Positions 8,007 to 16,128 are shown, counted from the first letter of the stretch. The stretch: DNA of 32,366 nt from Solirubrobacterales bacterium (GCA_019244745.1 JAFASF010000120.1:1-32366); one strand, 5' to 3'. Made by a program: numbers and translations. Notes: generated by a model from the letters alone, not told the origin.

Positions 8007-10061
8007 ATGCCTGAGCCCGTAGGCCGCAGCCAGCGCTACATGCCGGGCCTCGACGGCCTGCGGGCGGTAGCCGTGCTCGCGGTGATCACGTATCACCTCG
8101 GGTTTGGATGGGCGGGGGGCGGTCTGCTGGGGGTGGGAGTGTTCTTCACCCTCAGCGGCTATCTGATCACCGATCTTCTCCTGGCCCAGGTCGCGTCGGG
8201 CCGGGTGGACCTCGGCAACTTCTGGCTGCGCCGAGCGCGGCGGCTCCTGCCGGCTCTGTTCTTGGTTCTGGCCGTGGTCACGATCTGGGTGGCGGTCGCG
8301 GATCGCTCGCAGTTGCCCGGTCTCAGAGGGCAGGTCGGGGCCGCTGCGGTGTACCTGAACAACTGGTGGGAGATCTTCCACCACATTCCGTACTTCGCTC
8401 GGTTCGGGCCTCCGTCGCCGCTGAACCACCTGTGGTCGCTGGCGGTGGAGGAGCAGTTCTACCTCCTCTGGCCTTGGTTGTTGCTTCTGGGGGTGCGGTT
8501 CGTCCCCGAGCGCAGACGTCCCCTCGGTGTGCGGCCGCGGCTCGCGGGCCTGGTCCTGGCTCTCGCGCTGGCCTCCGGGGCCGAGATGGCGCTCCTATAT
8601 CACCCCAGCTTCGACCCCTCGAGGGTCTACGACGGCACCGACACGCGCGCGTTCGGCCTGCTGTTCGGGGCGGCCCTGGCGATGGTGTGGCCGAGCCGCC
8701 TGCTCACCCGGCGAGTCAGGGGCCACGCGCGAACACTCCTGGAAGTGGCGGGGACCGTCGGCCTCGTGACGATCGCCGTGTTGATCTGGCGAACGAACCA
8801 GTATTCGCCGTTTCTGTACCGCGGTGGGATGGTGGGGCTGTCGGCGGCCACAGTGCTGGTTATCGCAGCGGCCGCGCACCCGGTGACTCGGCTTGGCGCG
8901 GTTCTCGGCTGGCAGCCCCTGCGGTGGCTCGGCGTCCGCTCCTACGGCATCTACCTCTGGCACGCGCCGGTGATCGTGCTCACCACCTCAACCGTCAACA
9001 GAGGTACCGACCTGCTCCGCGCCGCGGCGCAAGTGGCGGCCAGCATCGTCCTGGCCGCCCTCTCTTGGCGGTTCATCGAGGAGCCGATCCGGCGCGGCGC
9101 GCTCGGACGTCTGTGGGCCGCAGCCCGCGCCGGCCGGTGGCGTCCGCGGTCGGTACCCGCTCGCGCTCGCTTGGGCCTGACCGCCGCGGTCGCGGGTGTG
9201 GCGCTCGGGTGCGTCGCCCTGGCCGGGATCAGCCCCCCACGTGCGGTGAGCTCGACGCTGGCCGGTATCAGCGTCAACTCGGCCGCGCTGGGGTCCTCGC
9301 TACCCCCGCCGCCGCAAACCCCCACCGTCTCTTTCTCAGCGCGCGGCGGGCAGACCCGAACGACGACGTCGCCGCCGGTTTCGAAGCGCAGTGCGGCGGC
9401 ACCGGGGCCGCGCCCGGCCGACCCGGCTCGTGCCGCCCGCACGTCGTGCAGATCGGTAGTGCACCTGGGCGACTCCACATCGGAGGGGATGATCTCCACC
9501 GACTACCTGCCCAACCCGAGGCAGCGTCTGGCCGCCCAGTATGCCCGCGTTGGCGTCCGGCACGAGGATCTGGAGATCACGGGCGCGACATCGATCGTCG
9601 AGACGCTGCCGGGTGGAATCAACGCGTACGAGGTCGCCCGCGGACTGGTGGGCGGGGGCTATCACGGATGCTGGGTGATAGCGCTTGGCACGAACGACAC
9701 GGCCGACGTCTACGTGGGCTCCTCCGTGTCTCTGAGTACTCGCATCGAGCGGATGATGTCGGTGATCGGTGACCAGCCGGTCTTGTGGCTCAACGTCAAG
9801 TCGCTGCTCTCCTCCGGACCGTACGCCGAGTCCAACATGGAGCACTGGAACAGCGCGCTCCTGCAAGCCTGCGCTCAGCATCCGAACATGCGGATCCTCG
9901 ATTGGGCTGCGGTCGTACATGACAGCTGGTTCATCGCGGATGGGATCCATTACACCTCTCCGGGTTACGCCGCGCGCGCCCGCCTGATCGCGGACGGTCT
10001 GGTGCAGGCGTTCCCTGCGGGAGGCGCGACGTCCCCGGCCGGCTGCATCGTCAACCCCTAG
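8007..10061 (+). CDS. Membrane O-acyltransferase (OafA/YrhL type) with SGNH hydrolase domain
   Basis: 684 residues from ATG 8007. Residues about 12-355 form the acyltransferase-3 domain: YMPGLDGLRAVAVLAVITYH with the conserved His near 31, FFTLSGYLITDLLL, FWLRRARRLLPAL, and NHLWSLAVEEQFYLLWP, with about 10 membrane segments. A helix near 385-405 and a Pro/Ser/Thr-rich linker (about 420-475) lead to an extracytoplasmic SGNH domain. There the nucleophile block is HLGDSTSEG (S490), a GTND block follows (about residue 562), and the catalytic D645-x2-H648 is in DGIHYTSPGY. Such two-domain proteins move acyl groups, usually acetyl, from the cytoplasm onto cell-wall polymers, peptidoglycan or polysaccharide. 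The acceptor cannot be told from sequence. All catalytic residues are present. No close partner gene is seen. Confidence 0.92.
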   Translation: MPEPVGRSQRYMPGLDGLRAVAVLAVITYHLGFGWAGGGLLGVGVFFTLSGYLITDLLLAQVASGRVDLGNFWLRRARRLLPALFLVLAVVTIWVAVADRSQLPGLRGQVGAAAVYLNNWWEIFHHIPYFARFGPPSPLNHLWSLAVEEQFYLLWPWLLLLGVRFVPERRRPLGVRPRLAGLVLALALASGAEMALLYHPSFDPSRVYDGTDTRAFGLLFGAALAMVWPSRLLTRRVRGHARTLLEVAGTVGLVTIAVLIWRTNQYSPFLYRGGMVGLSAATVLVIAAAAHPVTRLGAVLGWQPLRWLGVRSYGIYLWHAPVIVLTTSTVNRGTDLLRAAAQVAASIVLAALSWRFIEEPIRRGALGRLWAAARAGRWRPRSVPARARLGLTAAVAGVALGCVALAGISPPRAVSSTLAGISVNSAALGSSLPPPPQTPTVSFSARGGQTRTTTSPPVSKRSAAAPGPRPADPARAARTSCRSVVHLGDSTSEGMISTDYLPNPRQRLAAQYARVGVRHEDLEITGATSIVETLPGGINAYEVARGLVGGGYHGCWVIALGTNDTADVYVGSSVSLSTRIERMMSVIGDQPVLWLNVKSLLSSGPYAESNMEHWNSALLQACAQHPNMRILDWAAVVHDSWFIADGIHYTSPGYAARARLIADGLVQAFPAGGATSPAGCIVNP

Positions 10062-10146
10062 CTCAAGCTGGCACCGGCGCGGCGGGGACCACGGCCGCGG
10101 TGTCGCTACACTCCGGGTAGTTGCCGACTCAACTAAGGAGTTTGTG

Positions 10147-10833
10147 GTGGACGTCGAAATCTGGTCCGACATCGCGTGTCCGTGGTGCTACATCGGAAAG
10201 CGGCGGTTCGAGGACGCGCTGGCTCGGTTCGAGCACCGAGACGACGTGCACGTCATCTGGCGAAGCTTCGAACTCGATCCGACAGCCCCGCGCGAGCGCG
10301 ACGGCGACCGAGCGACGCGCCTGGCGAGCAAGTACGGGCTCACGGTCGAGCGTGCCCGCGAGCTGGATCAGCACGTGACGGAGACCGCGGCCGGCGAGGG
10401 ACTCGATTTCCGCTTCGACATCGCGCGCAGCGGGCTGACGTTCGACGCTCACCGTGTCGTTCATCTCGCGCGCGAGCATGGACTACAGGACGCGATGAAG
10501 GAGCGCCTGCTGCGCGCGTACTTCACCGAAGGTCAGCTGATGGCCGATCACGAGACGCTGGTTCGCGCGGCGGTCGAGGTGGGGCTGGGCGAGGAGGAGG
10601 TTCGCCAGACTCTGGCCAGCGACCGCTTCGCCGAGCGGGTCCGCGACGACGAGCGCACGGCGGCCCAGCTCGGGATCAACGCCGTGCCCACATTCGTGGT
10701 CGATCGTGCCCTCGGGGCCTCCGGGGCTCACCCGCCCGAGGCGCTTCTGGAGTTGCTGCGCGAGGGGTGGGCTCGTCGCTCGCCGGTCTCGGTGCTCGCC
10801 GGTGGCGAGACCTGCGACGTCGACGGCTGCTAG
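10147..10833 (+). CDS. FrnE-like DsbA-family oxidoreductase
   Basis: 228 residues. GTG 10147 is preferred over GTG 10144 because AAGGAG at 10135-10140 lies 6 bases before it. DVEIWSDIACPWC opens a thioredoxin fold with a C11-P-W-C14 active site, followed by YIGKRRF and WRSFELDP, as in FrnE/2-hydroxychromene-2-carboxylate isomerase-type DsbA proteins. A helical insertion spans about 60-175, and the cis-Pro loop is GINAVPTFVVD. There is no signal peptide, so it acts in the cytoplasm, where FrnE proteins are linked to thiol redox balance and oxidative stress. It ends in CDVDGC, a Cys pair that could be a resolving disulfide. It is followed after 7 bases by the lutABC operon and is probably cotranscribed, though no functional link is established. 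Confidence 0.9.
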   Translation: MDVEIWSDIACPWCYIGKRRFEDALARFEHRDDVHVIWRSFELDPTAPRERDGDRATRLASKYGLTVERARELDQHVTETAAGEGLDFRFDIARSGLTFDAHRVVHLAREHGLQDAMKERLLRAYFTEGQLMADHETLVRAAVEVGLGEEEVRQTLASDRFAERVRDDERTAAQLGINAVPTFVVDRALGASGAHPPEALLELLREGWARRSPVSVLAGGETCDVDGC

Positions 10834-10840
10834 CGGCAGA

Positions 10841-11689
10841 GTGAGCAACGATCGGGAGACTCTGCGGGTCGCCCTGTTCGCGACGTGCCTCATCGACGCT
10901 CTGTTCCCTGATGCAGGCCGAGCCACCGTGCAGCTCCTCGAGCGACTCGGGCAGCGGGTGGAGTTTCCGCTCGAGCAGACGTGTTGCGGCCAGATGCACG
11001 CGAACAGCGGCTACTTCGAAGTCGAGCTGGTAGGCCGGTACGTGGATGTGTTCTCCCGATACGACGCGGTCGTGGTGCCCTCGGCCTCGTGCGCGGCCAG
11101 CATCCACCACCAGCATCCGATGATCGCGCGCGCGGCAGGGGACGAGGCCCTGGCCGTGCGGGCCGAGTCGGTGGGCTCGAAAACCTACGAGCTGTCCCAG
11201 TTCCTGATCGACGTGCTCGGAACCGACGACGTCGGCGCCTACTTCCCGCACCGCGTTACGTACCATCCGACCTGTCACTCCGTGCGGCTGCTCGGGGTCG
11301 GCGACAGACCGCTGCGGCTGCTGCGAAACGTGCGCGGGATTGACCTAGTCGAGCTGCCGCGGTGGGATGAATGTTGCGGATTCGGCGGCACGTTTGCCAT
11401 CAAGAACCCGGACACGTCTGCGGCGATGCTGGCGGACAAGATGGACGCGGTGATCGATACCGGCGCGGAGGTGTTGTGCGCCGGCGATCGCTCCTGCCTG
11501 ATGCACATCGGCGGCGGACTCGAGCGCATTCGGGCCGGCGTGCGCACGCTGCACCTGGTGGAGATCCTCGCGAGCACGGAGGACGAGTACCGGCCGGACC
11601 GCGCGCCGGCCCGATCCCAACCCGGCGCCGCGCCGGCCCGATCCCAACGCGGCGCCGCGCCGGCCGCGACAGAGGAGCCGCCAGGATGA
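10841..11689 (+). CDS. lutA: L-lactate oxidation complex subunit LutA, Cys-rich Fe-S protein
   Basis: 282 residues from GTG 10841. Two CCG domains are visible: LEQTCCGQMHANSGY near residue 45 and WDECCGFGGTFAIKNPDTSAAML near 180, with further cysteines in PSASCAAS, YHPTCHS and DRSCLMHIGGG. This is the LutA/YkgE (GlcF-like) family. With LutB and LutC it forms a cytoplasmic L-lactate dehydrogenase complex yielding pyruvate. About 35 residues after the conserved end (LHLVEILAS) are extra and contain a short tandem repeat, APARSQPGA/APARSQRGA. The gene overlaps lutB by ATGA, so the three lut genes are a tightly coupled operon. No GntR-type LutR gene is next to it here. Confidence 0.92.
   Translation: MSNDRETLRVALFATCLIDALFPDAGRATVQLLERLGQRVEFPLEQTCCGQMHANSGYFEVELVGRYVDVFSRYDAVVVPSASCAASIHHQHPMIARAAGDEALAVRAESVGSKTYELSQFLIDVLGTDDVGAYFPHRVTYHPTCHSVRLLGVGDRPLRLLRNVRGIDLVELPRWDECCGFGGTFAIKNPDTSAAMLADKMDAVIDTGAEVLCAGDRSCLMHIGGGLERIRAGVRTLHLVEILASTEDEYRPDRAPARSQPGAAPARSQRGAAPAATEEPPG
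11603..11665 (+). repeat. In-frame 27-bp tandem repeat in the 3' end of lutA
   Basis: Two full copies (11603-11629 and 11630-11656, one base different) and a 9-base partial third copy encode the nine-residue unit APARSQ(P/R)GA. The unit begins GCGCCGGCCCG and ends GGCGCC. It lies beyond the conserved LutA fold and keeps the frame. Confidence 0.9.
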
Positions 11690-13125
11690 GCTCGGGCGAG
11701 ACCATCTGGACCGACGATCCGCCGTTCCCCGCCAACGCAAAGCGCGCCGTCAACAACGCTCAGCTGCGGCGCAACATCCGTAAGGCGACGACCACGATCC
11801 GCGAGCGGCGGGCGAACTTGGTCGGTGAGATGCCCGACTGGCAGGAGCTGCGCACGTCAGGCGCCGCGATCAAGGACGAGGTGCTGCGCAACCTCGACCG
11901 CTACCTCGAGCAGTTCGAGGCCGCCGCGACCGGGCGCGGAGCCCAGGTCCACTGGGCCCGCGACGCGGACGAGGCGAACTCGATCGTGGCCTCGCTCGTG
12001 GCGGCGACCGGCGAGACCGAGGTGATCAAAGTCAAGTCGATGGCGACCCAGGAGATCGGCCTCGTGCGGGCGCTCGCTGAACGGGGCATCGCTGCCTACG
12101 AGACCGACCTCGCGGAGCTGATCATCCAGCTAGGCCACGACCGGCCGAGCCACATCGTGGTGCCGGCGATCCACAAGAACCGCGCCGAGATCCGCGAGAT
12201 CTTCCTCAAGGAGATGAACGACGCACCGGCTGACCTGTCCGACGACCCGCAGGCGCTCGCCGAGGCCGCGCGCCAGCATCTGCGGCGCAAGTTCTTCGAG
12301 GCCAAGGTGGCGATCAGCGGCGCCAACTTTGCGATCGCCGAGACCGGCTCGCTGCTCGTGGCGGAGTCGGAGGGCAACGGGCGCATGTGCCTGACCCTCC
12401 CGGATACGTTGATCTCGGTGGTCGGGATCGAAAAGCTGCTGCCGACGTTCCGCGACCTCGAGGTGTTCCTCCAGCTGCTGCCCCGCTCCTCGACCGGCGA
12501 GCGGATGAACCCATACAACTCGGTGTGGACGGGCGTCACACCCGGGGACGGGCCGCAGAACGTGCACGTCATTCTCCTCGACAACGGCCGCACGAACGTT
12601 CTGCGCGACGAGGTCGGACGCCAGGCGCTGCGCTGCATCCGCTGTGCGGCATGCCTCAACGTCTGCCCCGTATACGAGCGCACGGGTGGACACGCCTACG
12701 GCGCCACCTATCCCGGGCCGATCGGCGCGGTGCTCACGCCTCAACTCGTAGGGGTGGAGCATGCTTCCGAGCTGCCGTTCGCCTCCTCATTGTGCGGGTA
12801 CTGCTACGAGGTCTGCCCGGTCAAGATCGACATCCCCACCGTGCTGGTCAAGCTCCGTCACGATGCGGTGCGGACGGGGCGCCACCCCGTGGAGGGCGCC
12901 CTGTTCGGCGCCGCAGGGGCCGCGATGAAGGGCCGCCGGCGGTGGACGCGGGCGCTGAGGCTCGCTCCGCTGATGCGATTCGCCCGCCGCGGTGGTCCAC
13001 CGCCGCTGTCGCGCTGGACCTCGGTGCGCAACCTGCCCGAGCCTCCGGACCAGTCGTTCCGCGACTGGTGGGTCCGGCAGCATGAGAGCGCCCGCGAGGT
13101 CATTCGGGAGCGGAAGCGGCAGTGA
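11686..13125 (+). CDS. lutB: L-lactate oxidation complex subunit LutB, ferredoxin-like
   Basis: 479 residues from ATG 11686, overlapping lutA. The N-terminal LUD domain runs from about residue 30 to 300 (ANLVGEMPDWQELR, VIKVKSMATQEIGL, HIVVPAIHKNRAEIREIF, GANFAIAETGSLLVAESEGNGRM). It is followed by two [4Fe-4S] sites: C317-IRC-AAC-LNVC327-P and C370-GYC-YEVC377-P. This matches LutB/YkgF of about 470 residues. In the complex it carries electrons from lactate oxidation. The C-terminus has a basic, helical tail ending in HESAREVIRERKRQ. All cluster ligands are present. The gene overlaps lutC by GTGA. Confidence 0.95.
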   Translation: MSSGETIWTDDPPFPANAKRAVNNAQLRRNIRKATTTIRERRANLVGEMPDWQELRTSGAAIKDEVLRNLDRYLEQFEAAATGRGAQVHWARDADEANSIVASLVAATGETEVIKVKSMATQEIGLVRALAERGIAAYETDLAELIIQLGHDRPSHIVVPAIHKNRAEIREIFLKEMNDAPADLSDDPQALAEAARQHLRRKFFEAKVAISGANFAIAETGSLLVAESEGNGRMCLTLPDTLISVVGIEKLLPTFRDLEVFLQLLPRSSTGERMNPYNSVWTGVTPGDGPQNVHVILLDNGRTNVLRDEVGRQALRCIRCAACLNVCPVYERTGGHAYGATYPGPIGAVLTPQLVGVEHASELPFASSLCGYCYEVCPVKIDIPTVLVKLRHDAVRTGRHPVEGALFGAAGAAMKGRRRWTRALRLAPLMRFARRGGPPPLSRWTSVRNLPEPPDQSFRDWWVRQHESAREVIRERKRQ

Positions 13126-13727
13126 GCGCGCGCGACGAGATCCTGGCGCGTGTGCGCGAGGCGATCGCGCCGGCGAGCCCCTCGGACCGCCAGGTGCCGC
13201 GCGACTACCGCACGCGCACCGAGGACGGGATCGACAGGTTCATCGAGCGCCTTCACCACTATCAGGCCCGCACCCAGCGGATCGCTGCCGGCAGGCTCGA
13301 AAAAGGCGTCCGAGCGACGCTGGCTGACCGAGGCGTCCACCGGGTTCTCGCGCCGGACGGCATCCCGGATGGCTGGCTCAAAAACCTCGAGCGGCTCACG
13401 GACACACCTCCACTCGACCCGCCCGCGCTCGACGGAGTGGACGGGGTGATCACGACGTGCGCGCTCGCGATCGCGCAAACCGGGACGATCATCCTCGACG
13501 GGAGTGCGGGAATGGGCCGGCGCGCTCTCTCACTCGTTCCCGACTATCACCTGTGTGTCGTCCGCGCCGACCAGATCGTGGGCTCTGTCCCCGAGGCGAT
13601 CGCGAAACTCGACGCCACGCGGCCACTCACGTTCATATCCGGCCCGTCGGCCACGGTCGACATCGAGATGGTGCGCGTGGGAGGCGTTCACGGCCCCCGC
13701 CGGCTCGAGGTCATCATCGCCGAGTGA
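13122..13727 (+). CDS. lutC: L-lactate oxidation complex subunit LutC
   Basis: 201 residues from GTG 13122, overlapping lutB by four bases. It is a stand-alone LUD domain. A charged N-terminal helix (RDEILARVREAIA) precedes the core strands VDGVITTCALAIAQTGTIILDGSAGMGRRALSLVP and LTFISGPSATVDIEMVRVGGVHGPRRLEVIIAE; the last, with the GVHGP turn, is diagnostic of LutC/YkgG. Its length is normal. It is required with LutA and LutB for lactate use. It is convergent with the Rieske gene, with only 14 bases between the two stops. Confidence 0.94.
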   Translation: MSARDEILARVREAIAPASPSDRQVPRDYRTRTEDGIDRFIERLHHYQARTQRIAAGRLEKGVRATLADRGVHRVLAPDGIPDGWLKNLERLTDTPPLDPPALDGVDGVITTCALAIAQTGTIILDGSAGMGRRALSLVPDYHLCVVRADQIVGSVPEAIAKLDATRPLTFISGPSATVDIEMVRVGGVHGPRRLEVIIAE

Positions 13728-13741
13728 CGTGCCGTCGACGG

Positions 13742-14422
13742 TCACGGCTTCGCACTCGTTGGCGCTGGGGCGGTCGAGAACCGGGCCGGGTACAGGAACT
13801 GACCGATGCCATCCAACGGCTCTCCGGGATCTCGCGGCGAGAAACGCCTCAGCTCGTTGTTGACGCTGAACCGCGGTCCGAGCAGCACGTTCCCGCCGCT
13901 GACCAGCGTGTAGAAACGGTCCAGAGGCCGCGGGGGTGGCCCGGCGACACGGATGCCGCGGAAGTCGTAGACGCCCGCGTGGCAGGGGCAGATGAACGAC
14001 TGCGCCGCCGCGACGTAGCGAACCGGGCACCCCACGTGCGCGCACCGTGACGAGATCGCGATGACATGGTCGTAGCGGTCCTTCACCGGCCCGTCGACCG
14101 TCAGGTTGTGCTTGCGGACATAAGCGATCGATCTGCCCGCTTCGCCGATGCCAGGCTGGATCGTGATCACGACGGGCGCGTAGTCCGTCTCGCTGAATTG
14201 CGATAGGGGTCCGATCTTCTGCCAGCTGTCGCCGGCGCCGTGGAACACCGGCGCGAGCGCAAACCCCAGCGCCGGCAGGGTGAACGCCGCGGCCGCGATC
14301 GCACCGGCGGTGTTGGCGGAGGCGTTCATGAACCGCCGGCGCGTCACGGTCTCGCCCTCGAAAGCTCCGGGCATTCCCGCCTCGAGGGTGTGTTTGGGAT
14401 GGCGACGACGTCGCTGGGTCAT
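13742..14422 (-). CDS. Tat-type Rieske [2Fe-2S] protein
   Basis: 226 residues from ATG 14422. Residues 26-58 are a Tat-like signal/anchor (TVTRRRFMNAS followed by a hydrophobic helix AIAAAAFTLPALGFALAP). The Rieske fold has box 1 C127-x-H129-VG-C132 and box 2 C145-P-C147-H148, giving two Cys and two His cluster ligands plus the stabilising C132-C147 disulfide. This resembles the Rieske subunit (QcrA type) of menaquinol-cytochrome c reductase, but no cytochrome b or c gene is near, so it may serve another quinol or electron-transfer chain. Two BlaI-like palindromes lie 4-31 bases upstream of its start, on a stretch with a TATGTT -10-like sequence and no Shine-Dalgarno. It is divergent from the M56 protease gene and is a likely target of the BlaI repressor. 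Confidence 0.92.
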   Translation of the reverse strand: MTQRRRRHPKHTLEAGMPGAFEGETVTRRRFMNASANTAGAIAAAAFTLPALGFALAPVFHGAGDSWQKIGPLSQFSETDYAPVVITIQPGIGEAGRSIAYVRKHNLTVDGPVKDRYDHVIAISSRCAHVGCPVRYVAAAQSFICPCHAGVYDFRGIRVAGPPPRPLDRFYTLVSGGNVLLGPRFSVNNELRRFSPRDPGEPLDGIGQFLYPARFSTAPAPTSAKP

Positions 14423-14425
14423 GTG

Positions 14426-14438
14426 CTATCAAACATAG
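14426..14438. promoter_or_regulatory. Candidate BlaI operator 1 (CTAT-N5-ATAG)
   Basis: CTAT-CAAAC-ATAG begins 4 bases upstream of the Rieske start codon, within flanks GTG...TAC. The same spaced palindrome recurs at 14441 and 16194, both beside genes of this BlaI/M56 cluster. Its position would block transcription initiation of the Rieske gene. Assignment to BlaI is by analogy with TAC/GTA-type BlaI dyads and by context. Confidence 0.55.
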
Positions 14439-14440
14439 TA

Positions 14441-14453
14441 CTACAGAACATAG
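14441..14453. promoter_or_regulatory. Candidate BlaI operator 2 (CTAC-N5-ATAG)
   Basis: CTAC-AGAAC-ATAG, with outer A and T also pairing, lies 15 bases from the first operator measured start to start. Two dyads at this spacing suit binding of two repressor dimers upstream of the Rieske gene. Confidence 0.5.
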
Positions 14454-14555
14454 TTTCAGGCCCAAAAGCGAGCGTACCACGGGCCCCGGCGCGCTACAGG
14501 CCGCGGCTCAGACGGTCCCTTTGGCACCGGGGCGCCCATCGCGAGATGTGACTCG

Positions 14556-14573
14556 GCTACGATTGGCCGTAGC
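14556..14573. promoter_or_regulatory. Palindrome just before the M56 protease start
   Basis: GCTACG-ATTGGC-CGTAGC is a perfect 6-base dyad ending 2 bases before ATG 14576, where no Shine-Dalgarno is visible. The core CTAC...GTAG resembles the nearby BlaI-like sites but its half-sites are three bases further apart. It may be a variant operator or a translational hairpin. Confidence 0.4.
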
Positions 14574-14575
14574 GG

Positions 14576-15595
14576 ATGGCGGTCACGACCGACAAGCACC
14601 GGGGCAACGGTCACCGGCAAGACAGCGCGATGAGATCCGCTCCCGCCGCGCGCCAAACGGCGACGCCCGCTGCCGCCCGCACGGAGCGTGCCGGGCTTCT
14701 GCTCGGAGCGTTCGGGCTGGCCTCCTCGCTGTTCGTGCTGACGCGCCTGCTCGAAGGCTGGCGGGTCAGCCCCGGTTCGACCGAGCACGCATTCTCGCTC
14801 CTTGGCCAGAGGCTGAGCTACCCCGCAGCCAACCTCGCGGCCTGGGTGATTCTCGCGCTGGCGGGAGCGGGCCTGGCCGTCACGCTTCTCGCTGTGGTGG
14901 CCGCCGTACGCGAGCTGGTCGGCGCGCGCCGGCTCGGACGGTGGCTGACCGGCGCCCAGGTGGGGCTGGTGCACGGTGCGCTGGTGATCGCTGACGACCG
15001 GCCGCGGGCCTTCTGCGCCGGTTTGATCTCGCCTCGGATCTACATCTCGACCGGCGCGATCGCGGTCCTCGACGATCGAGCGCTACAGGCGGTGCTCGCG
15101 CACGAGCGCCATCACGCCGTCCGGCGGGACCCTCTGCGCCTGGCAGTTGGTCGGGTGTTCTCGGAGGCGCTGTTCTTCCTTCCCGGGCTGCGGGAACTGA
15201 TCCGCCGGCAGCGAGGACTGACGGAGTTGAGCGCCGACGAGCACGCGCTCTGGGCGACGTCTGAGGATCGGCCCGCACTCGCGCGGGCGATGCTGGTCTT
15301 CTCCGAGGACGACAGCGGAGAGGTGGTCGGTATCGCTCCGGAGCGGGTCGACCACCTGATGGGCGCGCCGCCGAAGTGGCGCTTTCCCGTGCTGCTGTGT
15401 GCCGGCGCTGCTGCGGTGAGCGCGCTGGTGGTCGCGGTCGGGGTCCTCGCAGGGCAGCTGGCGGCGGGAACCGCGACCCTCGCGCCGCCGTTCATCTCGC
15501 GCCAGCCCTGCGTCGTCGTGCTCGCCCTGATTCCGTGCGGGCTCGCGTTGGCCGCAGCTCGTGTCGCGCTGACCGTGCGTCGGCGCGCCAGCTAA
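14576..15595 (+). CDS. M56-family (BlaR1-like) membrane zinc metalloprotease
   Basis: 339 residues from ATG 14576 (ATG 14630 is an alternative). Membrane helices lie at about 40-60 and 87-112, then a cytoplasmic protease domain, then two more helices near 276-300 and 311-330. The zinc site is H176-E-R-H-H180, with E217 in ELSADEHA as the likely third ligand. PRAFCAGLISPRIYISTG before the zinc site is typical of M56. Unlike true BlaR1 there is no penicillin-binding sensor domain, so the signal sensed is not a beta-lactam by this route. It is convergent with and overlaps the stop of the BlaI repressor gene. By family logic it cleaves or inactivates that repressor when stimulated. Confidence 0.9.
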   Translation: MAVTTDKHRGNGHRQDSAMRSAPAARQTATPAAARTERAGLLLGAFGLASSLFVLTRLLEGWRVSPGSTEHAFSLLGQRLSYPAANLAAWVILALAGAGLAVTLLAVVAAVRELVGARRLGRWLTGAQVGLVHGALVIADDRPRAFCAGLISPRIYISTGAIAVLDDRALQAVLAHERHHAVRRDPLRLAVGRVFSEALFFLPGLRELIRRQRGLTELSADEHALWATSEDRPALARAMLVFSEDDSGEVVGIAPERVDHLMGAPPKWRFPVLLCAGAAAVSALVVAVGVLAGQLAAGTATLAPPFISRQPCVVVLALIPCGLALAAARVALTVRRRAS

Positions 15596-16128
15596 TCGCT
15601 GCTTGCCAGGCGCTGCAGCTGGCGCCGACGAGCTGGATCGAGCGTTGAGAGGCTCCGGGCGAAGTGCGCCAGGGCCACGTCGCCGAACTCGTCGATCAGG
15701 TCGGATACCTCGGCTCCGGCCCGGCGCTGCTGATACTGCTCGCGGGTGAGGCGGGAAACGTAGGTGTCGTGTCGGCCGCTCCGGGTGCGGGCGAGCAGCC
15801 CCTTGTCGTCGAGGCGCCGCATCACGGTCATGTACGTGGTGTAGGCGCGCGGGGGCTTGGCCTTCCGGTTCAAGCTCTCCATGACGAGCTTGACCGTGGT
15901 CTCGCCCTGGCGCCATACCTCCTCCATGACCTCGGCCTCGAGTTCGTGGAGCGGAGGGGGCGGCGCGGGAGCGCGGGCGTCCGAACCTCGGCTCGGCGGC
16001 GGCCCGGGCGCGCGGGCGTCCGAACCTCGGCTCGGCTTGGCCGGGCCACTCACGTTCCGGGCGCGGGTTGCCTTGGCCGGCGCGGGCGTATTCACGGACG
16101 TGGATCCCTTCTTGCGCCGCCGGACCAT
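15592..16128 (-). CDS. BlaI/MecI/CopY-family transcriptional repressor
   Basis: 178 residues from ATG 16128, just upstream of the basic start MVRRRKKG; the frame extends further, but into non-conserved sequence crossing the operator. Residues 1-57 are a disordered basic, Pro-rich extension holding two 13-residue repeats (PSRGSDARAPGPP and PSRGSDARAPAPP). The winged helix follows at about 60-130 (LHELEAEVMEEVWRQGETTVK, RAYTTYMTVMRRLDDKGLLAR, RHDTYVSRLTREQY), then a helical dimer region. This is a BlaI-type fold with an unusual N-terminal addition. It pairs with the convergent M56 protease and is divergent from the lipoprotein gene, with a candidate operator in between. It probably represses both, and the Rieske gene. 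Confidence 0.92.
   Translation of the reverse strand: MVRRRKKGSTSVNTPAPAKATRARNVSGPAKPSRGSDARAPGPPPSRGSDARAPAPPPPLHELEAEVMEEVWRQGETTVKLVMESLNRKAKPPRAYTTYMTVMRRLDDKGLLARTRSGRHDTYVSRLTREQYQQRRAGAEVSDLIDEFGDVALAHFARSLSTLDPARRRQLQRLASSD
15971..16036 (-). repeat. In-frame 39-bp-period repeat in the blaI-like gene
   Basis: A 27-base block beginning GCGCGGGCGTCCGAACC occurs identically at 15971-15997 and 16010-16036, period 39, encoding the 13-residue unit seen in the repressor's N-terminal extension. It lies outside the winged-helix domain. Confidence 0.9.

Noticed and set aside
13724-13745. GTGAC/GTCAC with inner CCGTCGACGG between lutC and the Rieske gene
   Set aside because: The arms are short and overlap a stop codon; likely chance in GC-rich DNA, and no T tract follows.
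15971-16036. Repeat considered as CRISPR or insertion sequence end
   Set aside because: Only two copies with a 12-base spacer, in frame within a coding gene, no cas genes nearby.
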